A DNA stretch of 64,000 nucleotides from Caldilineaceae bacterium. Its GTDB lineage: Bacteria; Chloroflexota; Anaerolineae; Caldilineales; Caldilineaceae. Of the stretch, positions 23,869 to 31,792 are shown piece after piece. How positions within the stretch are numbered: position 1 is the stretch's first letter; every line of letters starts with the position of its first letter. The DNA lies in NCBI GenBank assembly GCA_958295845.1, contig OY282376.1, forward strand, positions 5,035,022 to 5,099,021, written 5' to 3'. Below the pieces are notes generated by a model, which ran no database searches, was not told where the DNA came from, and saw only the letters and a program-made list of their open reading frames with translations. The translations under genes were made by a program, and so were the position numbers.

Positions 23869-24665
23869 TGGATAGCAGTCTCTCCCATGGCCCTCCTGAG
23901 CAGGAGGGCATCCAGATTTTTCCGATACCAGGCATACCGTTGGTGCAGCCGGGCGATGATCTGGCGGCGCTGATTGTGGACGCGGCTGAGGCCGCCGGAC
24001 TGCGCCTGCTGTCGGGGGATATTCTGGTGGTGGCGCAGAAGATCGTGAGCAAGGCGGAAGGGCGGCTTGTGCGGCTGGCGGATGTGACGCCGGGCGAGGA
24101 GGCGCTGCGCCTGGCGCAGGAGACGGGCAAGGACGCGCGGGTGGTGCAGGCGGTGCTGGACGACAGTAATGCGGTCGTGCGGGCGCGGGCGGGCGTGCTG
24201 ATCGTCGAGCAGAGCAGCGGCTGGGTGTGCGCGCACGGCGGGCTGGACCATTCGAATGTGGCGCCGGAGGAGGAGGAGACGGTGGCGCTGCTGCCGGCGG
24301 ACGCGGATGCCAGCGCGGCGGCGCTGCGCGGCAGTATCGGGGAAATGACCGGCGCAAATGTTGCGGTGCTGATCAGCGACAGTCACGGGCGGCCGTGGAA
24401 GATGGGGACGGTTGGCATCTGTATCGGCTGTGCGGGTCTGCCGGCGCTGTGGGACCAGCGGGGGCTGACGGACCTGTTCGGCTACGAGCTGGTGGCCAGC
24501 GAGGAGTGCATTATCGATGAGCTGTGCGCGGCGGCGACATTGGTGATGGGTCAGAGCAGTGAGGGGCGGCCGGCGGCAGTTGTGCGCGGGTACAGGCGGC
24601 CGGATGTTGCGGATGCGCCGGCGCGGTCGATTCAGCGGCCGGCGGAGAAGGATTTGTTTCGGTGA
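23868..24665 (+). CDS. cofE: Coenzyme F420-0:L-glutamate ligase
   Basis: A 265-residue CofE (FbiB N-terminal-like) protein, which adds glutamate to the F420-0 side chain using GTP. Recognisable segments are FPIPGIPLVQPGDDL, GDILVVAQKIVSKAEGR, the acidic VLDDSNAVVR, WVCAHGGLDHSNV, LISDSHGRPWKMGTVGICIG and the ECIIDELCAAATLVMGQ helix. It lacks the nitroreductase-like C-terminal domain of mycobacterial FbiB. Start ATG at 23868 overlaps the upstream stop. It implies F420 use, which fits many Chloroflexota, although other F420 genes are not in view. Confidence 0.92.
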   Translation: MDSSLSHGPPEQEGIQIFPIPGIPLVQPGDDLAALIVDAAEAAGLRLLSGDILVVAQKIVSKAEGRLVRLADVTPGEEALRLAQETGKDARVVQAVLDDSNAVVRARAGVLIVEQSSGWVCAHGGLDHSNVAPEEEETVALLPADADASAAALRGSIGEMTGANVAVLISDSHGRPWKMGTVGICIGCAGLPALWDQRGLTDLFGYELVASEECIIDELCAAATLVMGQSSEGRPAAVVRGYRRPDVADAPARSIQRPAEKDLFR

Positions 24666-24715
24666 AGGGGGTGGAGGAAAAACAAAGAGGAGCGAGAGAA
24701 TCTCACTCCTCCTGA

Positions 24716-24790
24716 TGGTACCCCCGACAGGATTCGAACCTGTGCTCCCGGCTCCGGAGGCCGATGCTCTATCCACTGAGCTACGGGGGC
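24716..24790 (-). tRNA. tRNA-Arg (anticodon CCG)
   Basis: Cloverleaf on the minus strand starting GCCCCCGTAGCTCAGTGG. The acceptor stem GCCCCCG pairs with CGGGGGT, the anticodon loop is CTCCGGA giving CCG, and the T arm is CAGGTTCGAATCCTG. The 3' CCA is encoded (24716-24718). Reads Arg codon CGG. Confidence 0.97.
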
Positions 24791-25092
24791 GCGGCGCAGA
24801 GAGAACGATACCACAGCGGCTGCTCCTTCGGCAAACGACATCAATATATACGGCAGTCGGGAGTTGAGCGCGTGGGGCTGTTGAAGAGCCCGTGCGCACG
24901 ATTATAGGTGACTTTCCGTTCTCCCTGTGCTATCATTTAATGTAATTGTCAAGAATCGGTTGCCAGTTGTCGGGCGCTGCGCGGCCAGCGGAATTTTACA
25001 CCAACCTCCAGCCACAGACTCGGGCTTTTGCAGGTGCGCAATCGATGCGTTTGCGGGGGCCTTCGACCACCTTTCTTAAGGAACGCGCCACC

Positions 25093-26301
25093 GTGTCAAC
25101 GCCAGCAGCAGTTCGGGTACAGTCTTTCGGCACGACCGTCTTCGCCGAGTATTCGGCCCTGTCACTTGAATACGATGCGATCAACCTGGGGCAGGGTTTC
25201 CCTGATTTTCCCGCGCCGGATTTTGTGATTGAGGCGGCGCGCACGGCGCTGGCCTCCGGCTACAATCAGTATGCGCGCAGCGCCGGCCACCCGCGGCTGG
25301 TGAATGCGCTGGCGGCGGTGTACAGCCCGGTTTTCGATCGCGAGCTGGACCCGTTGACGCAGATCGTTGTGACCACGGGCGCGACGGAAGGGATCTACGC
25401 CACGGTGCAGGGGCTGGTGAACCCGGGCGATGAGGTGATCCTGATCGAGCCGTTCTACGACAGCTACCCGCCGTCGGTGATCATGGCGGGCGGAACACCG
25501 GTTTATGTTCCGCTGCGGCCCAAGCCCGGCGCCACCAGCGCGGCGGACTGGCGGATCGATATGGAGGATCTGCGGGCCGCGATCAGCCCGAAGACCAAAC
25601 TGATTATTATCAATACACCTCTCAACCCGGTGGGCAAGATGTACAGCCGTGAGGAGCTGCTGGCGCTGGCGCAGGTTGCGCAGGAGCATGATCTGCTGGT
25701 GCTGAGCGATGAGGTTTACGAGTGGATGACCTACGACGGCACGCCGCACGTGCGGATTGCGACGCTTCCGGGTATGTGGGAGCGAACGATTACGCTGGGC
25801 AGCGCAGGCAAGACCTTTTCGGTGACCGGCTGGAAGATAGGCTGGGCGATTGCGCCGGAACCGCTGGCGCACGCGGTGCTGATGGCGCACCAGTGGATTC
25901 CCTTTGCGGTGACAACGCCGTTGCAGGAAGCGGTTGGCGCGGCCTTTGAACAGGTGGAGGAGCGCAACTACCTGCATGAACTGAGCGTTATGTACCAGGC
26001 CAAACGGGAGATCCTGCTGTCTGCCCTAAACGATGTTGGATTCCCGCCGTTGACGCCCCATGGCAGCTACTTCATTCTGGTGGATACGACCGATTTGGAC
26101 GCGCCTTTGCCCACGGACGACCTGCGCGACGTGCAGATCTGCCGCTGGCTGACCAAGGAGATCGGCGTGACCGCGATCCCACCCTCCGCATTTTACAGCC
26201 CCGAACACAGCCACCTGGCCTCCAATGTCGCCCGCTTCTGCTTTTGCAAGACGGATGCGATTCTGGAGGCAGCGGCGACGCGACTGCGCACGAATCTGTA
26301 A
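25093..26301 (+). CDS. Class I/II PLP-dependent aminotransferase (methionine/kynurenine type)
   Basis: A 402-residue fold-type I aminotransferase. It begins with FGTTVFAEYSAL and INLGQGFPDFPAPDFV, the opening of the YbdL/kynurenine aminotransferase/glutamine transaminase K group. The PLP lysine is in LGSAGKTFSVTGWKIGW, and the cofactor-binding Asp/Tyr are in LVLSDEVYEWMTYD; NTPLNPVGKMYS binds the substrate carboxylate region. The GTG at 25093 has AAGGA nine bases upstream and gives family length; the frame also offers an ATG at 25045. Likely substrates are Met, Gln or aromatic amino acids; specificity cannot be read from sequence alone. Confidence 0.88.
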   Translation: MSTPAAVRVQSFGTTVFAEYSALSLEYDAINLGQGFPDFPAPDFVIEAARTALASGYNQYARSAGHPRLVNALAAVYSPVFDRELDPLTQIVVTTGATEGIYATVQGLVNPGDEVILIEPFYDSYPPSVIMAGGTPVYVPLRPKPGATSAADWRIDMEDLRAAISPKTKLIIINTPLNPVGKMYSREELLALAQVAQEHDLLVLSDEVYEWMTYDGTPHVRIATLPGMWERTITLGSAGKTFSVTGWKIGWAIAPEPLAHAVLMAHQWIPFAVTTPLQEAVGAAFEQVEERNYLHELSVMYQAKREILLSALNDVGFPPLTPHGSYFILVDTTDLDAPLPTDDLRDVQICRWLTKEIGVTAIPPSAFYSPEHSHLASNVARFCFCKTDAILEAAATRLRTNL

Positions 26302-26367
26302 CCCCCCTCGGCCGACAATCGGAGTCTCACTGCCGGTGGCTGCACCGGCCACGAGAGAGTGACCGCT

Positions 26368-26465
26368 GGATACTGACGGTTGGACATTGACTGCTGGACT
26401 TTGACCACAGGGATTTGACCACAGGGATTTGACCACAGGGAATTGACCACAGGACATTGGTGATG
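26368..26465. repeat. 14-bp degenerate tandem repeat running into a start codon
   Basis: Seven units of 14 bases in register (consensus GGGATTTGACCACA), the middle ones nearly exact and the outer ones decayed. The ATG of the leucyl aminopeptidase gene (26463) lies in the last unit. 14 is twice the period of the heptad arrays elsewhere, and the reverse complement contains the same GTGGTCA word. Confidence 0.8.
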
Positions 26466-28010
26466 GAACTACGGGTAGAGCAGGGGAATATCGCTGAGAG
26501 CGATGTCGATCTTATTGTCGTCAATCTGTTTGCGGGTGTGACTGCTCCTGGGGGCGCGACGGGCGCGATCGACCGCGCGCTGAATGGGGCGATCAGCCGG
26601 CTGATCGCGCAGGGGGATTTCAGCGGCGAGGCCGAGACGACGGCGCTGCTGTATGCGCGCGCAAATGGCGGGGAGGCTGGGGATGAACCGGCTGAGCCGG
26701 GCGGGCTAACGGCGCCGCGGGTGCTGATCGTGGGTCTGGGCAGCAGCGAAGGGTTTGGGCTGGGCGAGATCCGGCGGACGGCGGCGGTGGCGGCGCAGGC
26801 TGCGGCCAAGTTGAAGGGCGTGAAAAGGATTGCGACCATCGTTCACGGCGCGGGCATCGCGGGTCACGACGCGGATGCGGCTGCGCAGGAGGTGGCGCTG
26901 GGCACGCTGCTGGCCAGCTACCGGCCGAAACAGTACGGTCGCGAGGCGGCCGGGGCGGGGTTGGCGAGTTGTACGGTGGTAGAGTACAGCGCGGCCAAAC
27001 TGGAGAACGTTGTGCGCGGGGTGTCACGGGGCGAGGCGATCGGCCGCGCGGTCTGCAGCGCGCGCGATCTCGTCAACGAGCCGGCGAACGTTCTGACGCC
27101 GGTGGAGATGGCGGCGCGGGCGCGGGCGATGGCGTCCGAGGTTGGTCTGCAGTGCACGGTCCTGGACGAGGCGGCGATGGAGGCGGAGGGCATGGGGATA
27201 CTGCTGGCGGTGAGCCAGGGCAGCAGGAATCCGGCCCAGTTTGTCATTTTGGAGCATGCGCCGGCCGAGAGTACGGAGACGCCGCTGATTTTTGTGGGCA
27301 AGGGTATTACGTTCGACACCGGCGGCATCAGCCTCAAGCGCACGGGCGGTATGTGGGCGATGAAGGACGATATGGGGGGCGCGGCGGCGGTGATCGGCGC
27401 GATGGAGGCGATCGGGCGGCTTGGCGTCCCACAGCGGGTGATCGGCGTAGCGCCGTGTGTGGAGAATATGCCGGACGGTGATGCTTTCCGGCCGGGCGAT
27501 ATCGTCACGGGGATGACGGGCAAGACGGCGGAGATCATCAGCACGGACGCGGAGGGGCGGCTGATCCTGGCGGACGCCCTGGCGTACGTCGCGCGTTTCG
27601 ATCCGGCGGCGGTTGTGGACCTGGCGACGCTGACGGGCGCGATCGGGACGGCACTGGGAATGTACATACGCGCCGGTCTTTTCAGCAACGACAGTTCTCT
27701 GGAAGAGAAGTTGATGGCGGCGGCCGACCACAGCGGGGACCTTCTGTGGCCGTTCCCGATGGATGCGGCGTATGAAAAGCCGATCAAGAGCGACATGGCG
27801 GAGGTCAAGAACAGCGCGGGGCGGGCCGGCGTGAGCAGCAGCGCGAAGTTTATCGAGCATTTCACTGAAGGCTACCCCTGGGCCCACCTGGACATTGCCA
27901 ATATGGTGCTGGCGGACAGCCGGATCAATGCGGAGACGCCAAAGGGCGCGACCGGATACGGCGTGCGGCTGTTGGTCGAACTGGCGGAACGGTACGCGGC
28001 CGCCTCCTGA
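26463..28010 (+). CDS. pepA: Leucyl aminopeptidase (M17)
   Basis: A 515-residue cytosolic dizinc/dimanganese aminopeptidase of family M17 that removes N-terminal residues from peptides. The catalytic C-terminal domain shows VGKGITFDTGGISLKR (metal and Lys ligands), MKDDMGGAAAVIGAM, and STDAEGRLILADAL, where the more common NTDAEGRL has Ser for Asn. The N-terminal macro-like domain carries a Gly/Glu-rich insert. The start is taken as ATG 26463; TTG and GTG codons immediately precede it in frame. The 5' flank is a tandem repeat rather than a clear ribosome binding site. Confidence 0.93.
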   Translation: MELRVEQGNIAESDVDLIVVNLFAGVTAPGGATGAIDRALNGAISRLIAQGDFSGEAETTALLYARANGGEAGDEPAEPGGLTAPRVLIVGLGSSEGFGLGEIRRTAAVAAQAAAKLKGVKRIATIVHGAGIAGHDADAAAQEVALGTLLASYRPKQYGREAAGAGLASCTVVEYSAAKLENVVRGVSRGEAIGRAVCSARDLVNEPANVLTPVEMAARARAMASEVGLQCTVLDEAAMEAEGMGILLAVSQGSRNPAQFVILEHAPAESTETPLIFVGKGITFDTGGISLKRTGGMWAMKDDMGGAAAVIGAMEAIGRLGVPQRVIGVAPCVENMPDGDAFRPGDIVTGMTGKTAEIISTDAEGRLILADALAYVARFDPAAVVDLATLTGAIGTALGMYIRAGLFSNDSSLEEKLMAAADHSGDLLWPFPMDAAYEKPIKSDMAEVKNSAGRAGVSSSAKFIEHFTEGYPWAHLDIANMVLADSRINAETPKGATGYGVRLLVELAERYAAAS

Positions 28011-28091
28011 CCTGTCGTCGCTGGCAGCTGAGCGAGCGGCAGGAACGGGAAGCCGGTGACTGAGGATTGTAGAACTGTAGGAGAGACAGGT

Positions 28092-28835
28092 ATGCGGATG
28101 GAATTTTTGCGGCGGTTTGGTTGGGGTGTTTTCGGCGGTCTGTTTCTGGCGGGTGCGCTGCCAAAGTTGATGCTGGCCGCGGGGACGGAACAGACGGTTG
28201 GGACAGAGATAACGACGGTGGTGCCGGCGATGGTGCCGTTGCTGGGGGCTGCAGCGGGGATTGAGCGCCTGATGGAATTGGGCTGGCATTACCTGGAGTG
28301 GGGCGCGCTGCGCTTTTTGGGCTGGCGGCCCAGCGATCTCAAGTCGCCCGGCTATATCGCGTTCAAGCGGAGCACCAGCCTGCTGGCAGGCATTTTCCTC
28401 GGCGTTGTGGTCTCCAACTACAGCGGCATGCGATTGATGGCGTATCTGGGGCAGACGCTGCCCGGTTTTCTGGACCAGGTGCCGGACCTGTGGGACATTC
28501 TGGTTACAGGGCTGATGATCGGAGCAGGTACGAAGCCGACGCACGATCTGCTGGGGATAATCACCCAGGTGAAGAATCTGATCGGCAGCACGGCTTTGAA
28601 GCAGCGGGAGGAGGCCGGCGCGGCGCTGGCTGACAGTATTCTGAAGCTGCGGCAGGCGGATGCTCCGGCATCGTACCGGGTGGATGTGCCGGGCGTGGGC
28701 GCGACGCAGGTTCCTGGTGCGCCGGGGCAGGCGGCGCGAAACCGAATGCTGGATGAGAGCGGCGGTAGACGCCGCGAGCGCAATATCGACCGCTATGCGA
28801 ATGCGTTGCATGATAATTTGTATAGCGGGAATTGA
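28092..28835 (+). CDS. Hypothetical membrane protein
   Basis: A 247-residue protein of no family I can name. Hydrophobic segments occur at about residues 8-28 (GWGVFGGLFLAGALPKLML), 42-58, 95-110 and 140-155, then a soluble C-terminal tail of about 85 residues rich in Gly, Arg and Asp (GGRRRERNIDRYANAL). TAGGAGAG lies six bases before the ATG at 28092, preferred over an earlier in-frame codon. The gene stands just before the defence-like patch and ends 30 bases before the nucleotidyltransferase gene. No functional inference is justified beyond membrane location. Confidence 0.7.
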   Translation: MRMEFLRRFGWGVFGGLFLAGALPKLMLAAGTEQTVGTEITTVVPAMVPLLGAAAGIERLMELGWHYLEWGALRFLGWRPSDLKSPGYIAFKRSTSLLAGIFLGVVVSNYSGMRLMAYLGQTLPGFLDQVPDLWDILVTGLMIGAGTKPTHDLLGIITQVKNLIGSTALKQREEAGAALADSILKLRQADAPASYRVDVPGVGATQVPGAPGQAARNRMLDESGGRRRERNIDRYANALHDNLYSGN

Positions 28836-28865
28836 GGGGCGAGGGAAGGCGAGAGAACTGGAACG

Positions 28866-29171
28866 ATGAACCCACAGGTGTCGATATCAAAGCGTTCACT
28901 GACCGCCTTCTGTCAGGAGAACGGCATCAGACGGCTCGCGGTCTTCGGGTCGGCACTGCGGGATGATTTCGGTCCCGACAGCGATATTGACCTGCTCGTC
29001 GAGTTCGAGCCGGACCGAATTCCCGGACTGCTGGGCGTCGCCGGTATGGAACTGACCTTGTCCGAACTTTTTGCGGGGCGGAAAGTCGACCTGCGTACAG
29101 CCGAGGACTTGGGTCCCTACTTCCGGCAGGAGGTTCTGGCCAAGGCCGAAGTTCAATATGAGCAGGCATGA
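28866..29171 (+). CDS. MNT-type nucleotidyltransferase antitoxin
   Basis: A 101-residue minimal nucleotidyltransferase. It has AVFGSALRDDFGPDSDIDLLVEF: the G28-S29 motif and metal-binding D40-x-D42 of the MntA group. In two-gene MNT/HEPN systems this protein AMPylates and silences the HEPN RNase. The HEPN partner that overlaps its 3' end by 14 bases here is broken, so the antitoxin is now without a functional toxin at this locus. The frame and motifs look intact. Confidence 0.88.
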   Translation: MNPQVSISKRSLTAFCQENGIRRLAVFGSALRDDFGPDSDIDLLVEFEPDRIPGLLGVAGMELTLSELFAGRKVDLRTAEDLGPYFRQEVLAKAEVQYEQA

Positions 29172-29400
29172 CGAAATACGCTTGCGCCACATGATCGAAG
29201 CCGCATCTTAGAGAACCAACCCAACCCGGAGGAAGCTGGCCGCCGTCTTCCAGGCCCGTATTGTGGCAATGCGAAACCGGCTTGTCCACGCCTATTTCAG
29301 CATCAACCTCGAAATCGATTGAAAGACCGTGCAGGAAGACCTTCCAAGCCTGATCGACCAGCTGGAACAAGTTGTACCCCCTGAATCCTGCCAAGACTGA
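29158..29400 (+). pseudogene. HEPN (HepT/DUF86) toxin, decayed
   Basis: Starts ATG overlapping the antitoxin gene and reads SRHDEIRLRHMIEAAS, the usual DUF86 opening, then hits TAG at 29209. The same frame goes on with AAVFQARIVAMRNRLVHAYF, which contains the HEPN RNase motif R-x4-H, is stopped again by TGA at 29323 where a Trp codon is expected, and ends with VQEDLPSLIDQLEQV. About 50 residues of the usual middle are missing. Two in-frame stops plus an internal deletion make it non-functional. Confidence 0.85.
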
Positions 29401-29769
29401 CAACAGGTTAAACAAAGTCGATAGAATCCACTCCCCGTTTGCCCGCCGCGCGACCGGGACCGGTTGGTGCGCGCTTTGGAACCAGGTTGGCGGGCACCCT
29501 GTAACATCGGCCCCTTCCTGTACACTGTACAGCCTAAGCCGGCTCCACGAAGACGCGTACATCTTAGGAGCTGCCTGAGGCGCCCATGTCTGTCTCGTCC
29601 TAGAGGGTGAGATGGTTGATGGTGCGGCCGTCGGGGCTGTGTTTGTTCCACCAGATGCCGGGGGCGAGGACGGTATTGAGGCCACAGAATTGCTGTGGGG
29701 TGAAGTATATTCCCAGTGTTCGAGGGGCGTGGATGAGGAATGTGCAGCCTGGAGTTTGGAGGGTATGAG
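29401..29769. other. Gap holding a decayed gene fragment
   Basis: Between the HEPN pseudogene and the TOPRIM gene. It contains the duplicated oxidoreductase fragment at 29520-29675 and otherwise shows no gene. Confidence 0.5.
29520..29675 (-). pseudogene. Decayed copy of the molybdopterin oxidoreductase 3' end
   Basis: About 155 bases match the 3' end of the gene at 31793-34003 (its bases 31785-31940) in the same orientation, including identical blocks GGGGCTGTGTTTGTTCCACC and AGATGCCGGGGGCGAGGACG. Scattered substitutions and frame-breaking changes show it is no longer coding. Together with the intact gene it forms direct repeats on either side of the ATPase/TOPRIM pair. Confidence 0.8.
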
Positions 29770-30417
29770 CTAGAGGTTCTGTAGGAAGTCACGAATGCGT
29801 TGGAATGCTGACGAGTTCCAGTCCCACACGCCAGCTTCAGCGGCTTCGCCGAGTCGCAGACCGGGCTCGGCACTATCCCGACCGATTGCAAGATAGGCGT
29901 ATACTTTCGACTTAGCAAGCCTATTGTTGGCAATCTGTGCGCCGGCGTTCACCCTGCATTGGACATACTGATCCACACACGTGCTGTCAGGGGAACTCTC
30001 AATTGAGCGAATACACAGGTCCTCTAAATTTCCTTGCGATGAGCCGTCGGGCAATATAGCGAGCGAAACAGTTAGGTGACCTGCTTGTTCCGGCACCCAA
30101 ACCCGTGATGGCGCAGGTAACTGGGCGTGAACCAAAGCATTTTGCAGACTTTGCAGAGTTGACTGGGCGCTATTATCAGCATCCCGAACGATTCCCAGCC
30201 GACGCAACTGAGAAAAGTTATCTGACTTCGATAACGTACTAGCGAGGAAAGACCGAAAGTTGTCCTTTCCCCCTACTGTGACAATTTGAAGGTCGGTCCG
30301 ATTCAATTGATGTGCAATAGCGGTGAAGAACCTAGCGTATTCTATGCCTTCTACCAGCAGTAGAGATTCTTGTTCCACTCTACTTTCAAAATGGAAGGGA
30401 CGTTTTCTTGGTGTCAA
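29770..30417 (-). CDS. TOPRIM-domain protein (DUF3226-like)
   Basis: A 215-residue protein with TOPRIM-fold landmarks: the first acidic residue in LLLVEGIEYARFF (E23), GGKDNFRSFL (49-58), and the metal-binding DAD (79-81) in LGIVRDADN. This matches my memory of DUF3226. Its ATG overlaps the stop of the AAA ATPase gene (ATGA). ATPase plus TOPRIM pairs are the architecture of OLD, Gabija-like and PARIS-like anti-phage systems, where the TOPRIM part is a nuclease. A defence role is inferred from this pairing and context only. Confidence 0.75.
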   Translation of the reverse strand: MTPRKRPFHFESRVEQESLLLVEGIEYARFFTAIAHQLNRTDLQIVTVGGKDNFRSFLASTLSKSDNFSQLRRLGIVRDADNSAQSTLQSLQNALVHAQLPAPSRVWVPEQAGHLTVSLAILPDGSSQGNLEDLCIRSIESSPDSTCVDQYVQCRVNAGAQIANNRLAKSKVYAYLAIGRDSAEPGLRLGEAAEAGVWDWNSSAFQRIRDFLQNL

Positions 30418-31547
30418 CGCATTTCTGCTCCGTAGTCCAGCGTAAAATCAAGATCTTCAAACGAATAAGTCGTCGCAGAAATTCGTTCGTCCTGCAGACT
30501 AAGACGATGAATGCAAAAGGTCTCGTCATCTACGGAGTCAAAAGCGTCGCGGGCGGCCGCCATGCATTCATTGCTATGAGTTGTTGCAAAGACCTGGACA
30601 TTGAATTCTTTTGAGAGCCAGCTCAACTCCTTCCACACGTCTTCCAAGACGCTATAATGCAGACCATTTTCCACTTCATCAATAAATATCATGCCACCGC
30701 GGCCTTCGTGGAATGCAAGAGCCAGTGACAGCAGCCTACTTACCCCATCACCCAAAAAGCCGACAGGAACGGGGCGGGTTAGCCCAACGTCGGCGTATAT
30801 CATTGGCGTAGGCGGAGCTGCAATGGTCAGTAGTCGCTTGATTCGAGCATCGACTCGTTCAAGACATCTCGCAAGGTGGTCGGCATAGCCCTCGAGTTCC
30901 GCAATTCCAAATCGCCTAACATCTTCATCCGGCCCGGTACGTTGGCGGGCGCTGAAAAAGATATTTGAAGGACGGGGCGGCATCGTTGCTGCCTGTCCCG
31001 CCATTCCTTCATTCGTAAACGTCATCGTGGCATTGGTTCCGATTTGGACAGCCTGTCCCTCCGACCTCACCCACCAGCCCGACGACTGATATTTTTTGCC
31101 TTTATCGTCGGTGTACTCAAGTAGGATCGCGGCATCTGAAATGGCTGAGACATTGGATTCCTGGGAGCCGCGCGGCGGGTCTGAAGGAGAATCGGATGCA
31201 GGGACTGTGGTCAATACCGAGTCATCTCTCTTCTGCAATTTCACATTGAGAGTGCCTATGTCGACCTCATTATTTCCTTTTGCTGACAGGGCTATCGTGC
31301 GTTTGGGGTTAAAATCATAGAAGAGATCATGCATTAACCGTCCCGGATCCTGACCGGGAATACCGCGGAATCTAGCAAGCCGGTCGCCCAGGTCAGGAAT
31401 GTTTGGGCCGGAGTATAGCCACAGCGCCTCCAGGAGCGCTGTCTTGCCCATGTTGTTCTTTCCTACTATCAAGTTAACCCGAGCCAGCGGCTCAATGGTC
31501 AAATCCTGAATGCAGCGAAAGTTTCTGATGCTGAATGAGGTATACAT
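30414..31547 (-). CDS. AAA ATPase of the OLD/AAA_15 type
   Basis: A 377-residue ABC-like ATPase: Walker A GKNNMGKT (29-36) after the starting FSIRNFRCIQDLTIEPL, a signature-like region GDGVSRLLSLALAFHEG, Walker B GGMIFIDEVENGLHY and the switch FATTHSNE. There is no fused TOPRIM; that domain is supplied by the overlapping downstream gene. Base composition is lower in GC than the neighbours, which hints at acquisition. It likely senses a trigger or DNA state and controls the partner; known relatives act in phage defence. Confidence 0.82.
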   Translation of the reverse strand: MYTSFSIRNFRCIQDLTIEPLARVNLIVGKNNMGKTALLEALWLYSGPNIPDLGDRLARFRGIPGQDPGRLMHDLFYDFNPKRTIALSAKGNNEVDIGTLNVKLQKRDDSVLTTVPASDSPSDPPRGSQESNVSAISDAAILLEYTDDKGKKYQSSGWWVRSEGQAVQIGTNATMTFTNEGMAGQAATMPPRPSNIFFSARQRTGPDEDVRRFGIAELEGYADHLARCLERVDARIKRLLTIAAPPTPMIYADVGLTRPVPVGFLGDGVSRLLSLALAFHEGRGGMIFIDEVENGLHYSVLEDVWKELSWLSKEFNVQVFATTHSNECMAAARDAFDSVDDETFCIHRLSLQDERISATTYSFEDLDFTLDYGAEMR

Positions 31548-31792
31548 GTTACTTACCTGTTCCCAACTTCTATTAGCCGCACTGGCCCTCCTTCGAACTG
31601 CCCTCGATCATCAGGCACCTTCAGGTACCGGCAGTTCGATGAAGAATCTTCTTTTTCACGCTCTGTGCTTTGCGCAGACTCAGCAACTCCCATAAGACAT
31701 AGAAGCAGTGCCGAATAATGATAGCATGGCTATGACTATTCGATCCATTTACACTTAAATTCGTAGTCCAACTATGGGGCTCAGTACACCCC

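Noticed and set aside
27024..28811. 595-codon minus-strand frame across pepA and the following membrane gene
   Set aside because: Arg/His-rich shadow of two genes; no ribosome binding site or domain.
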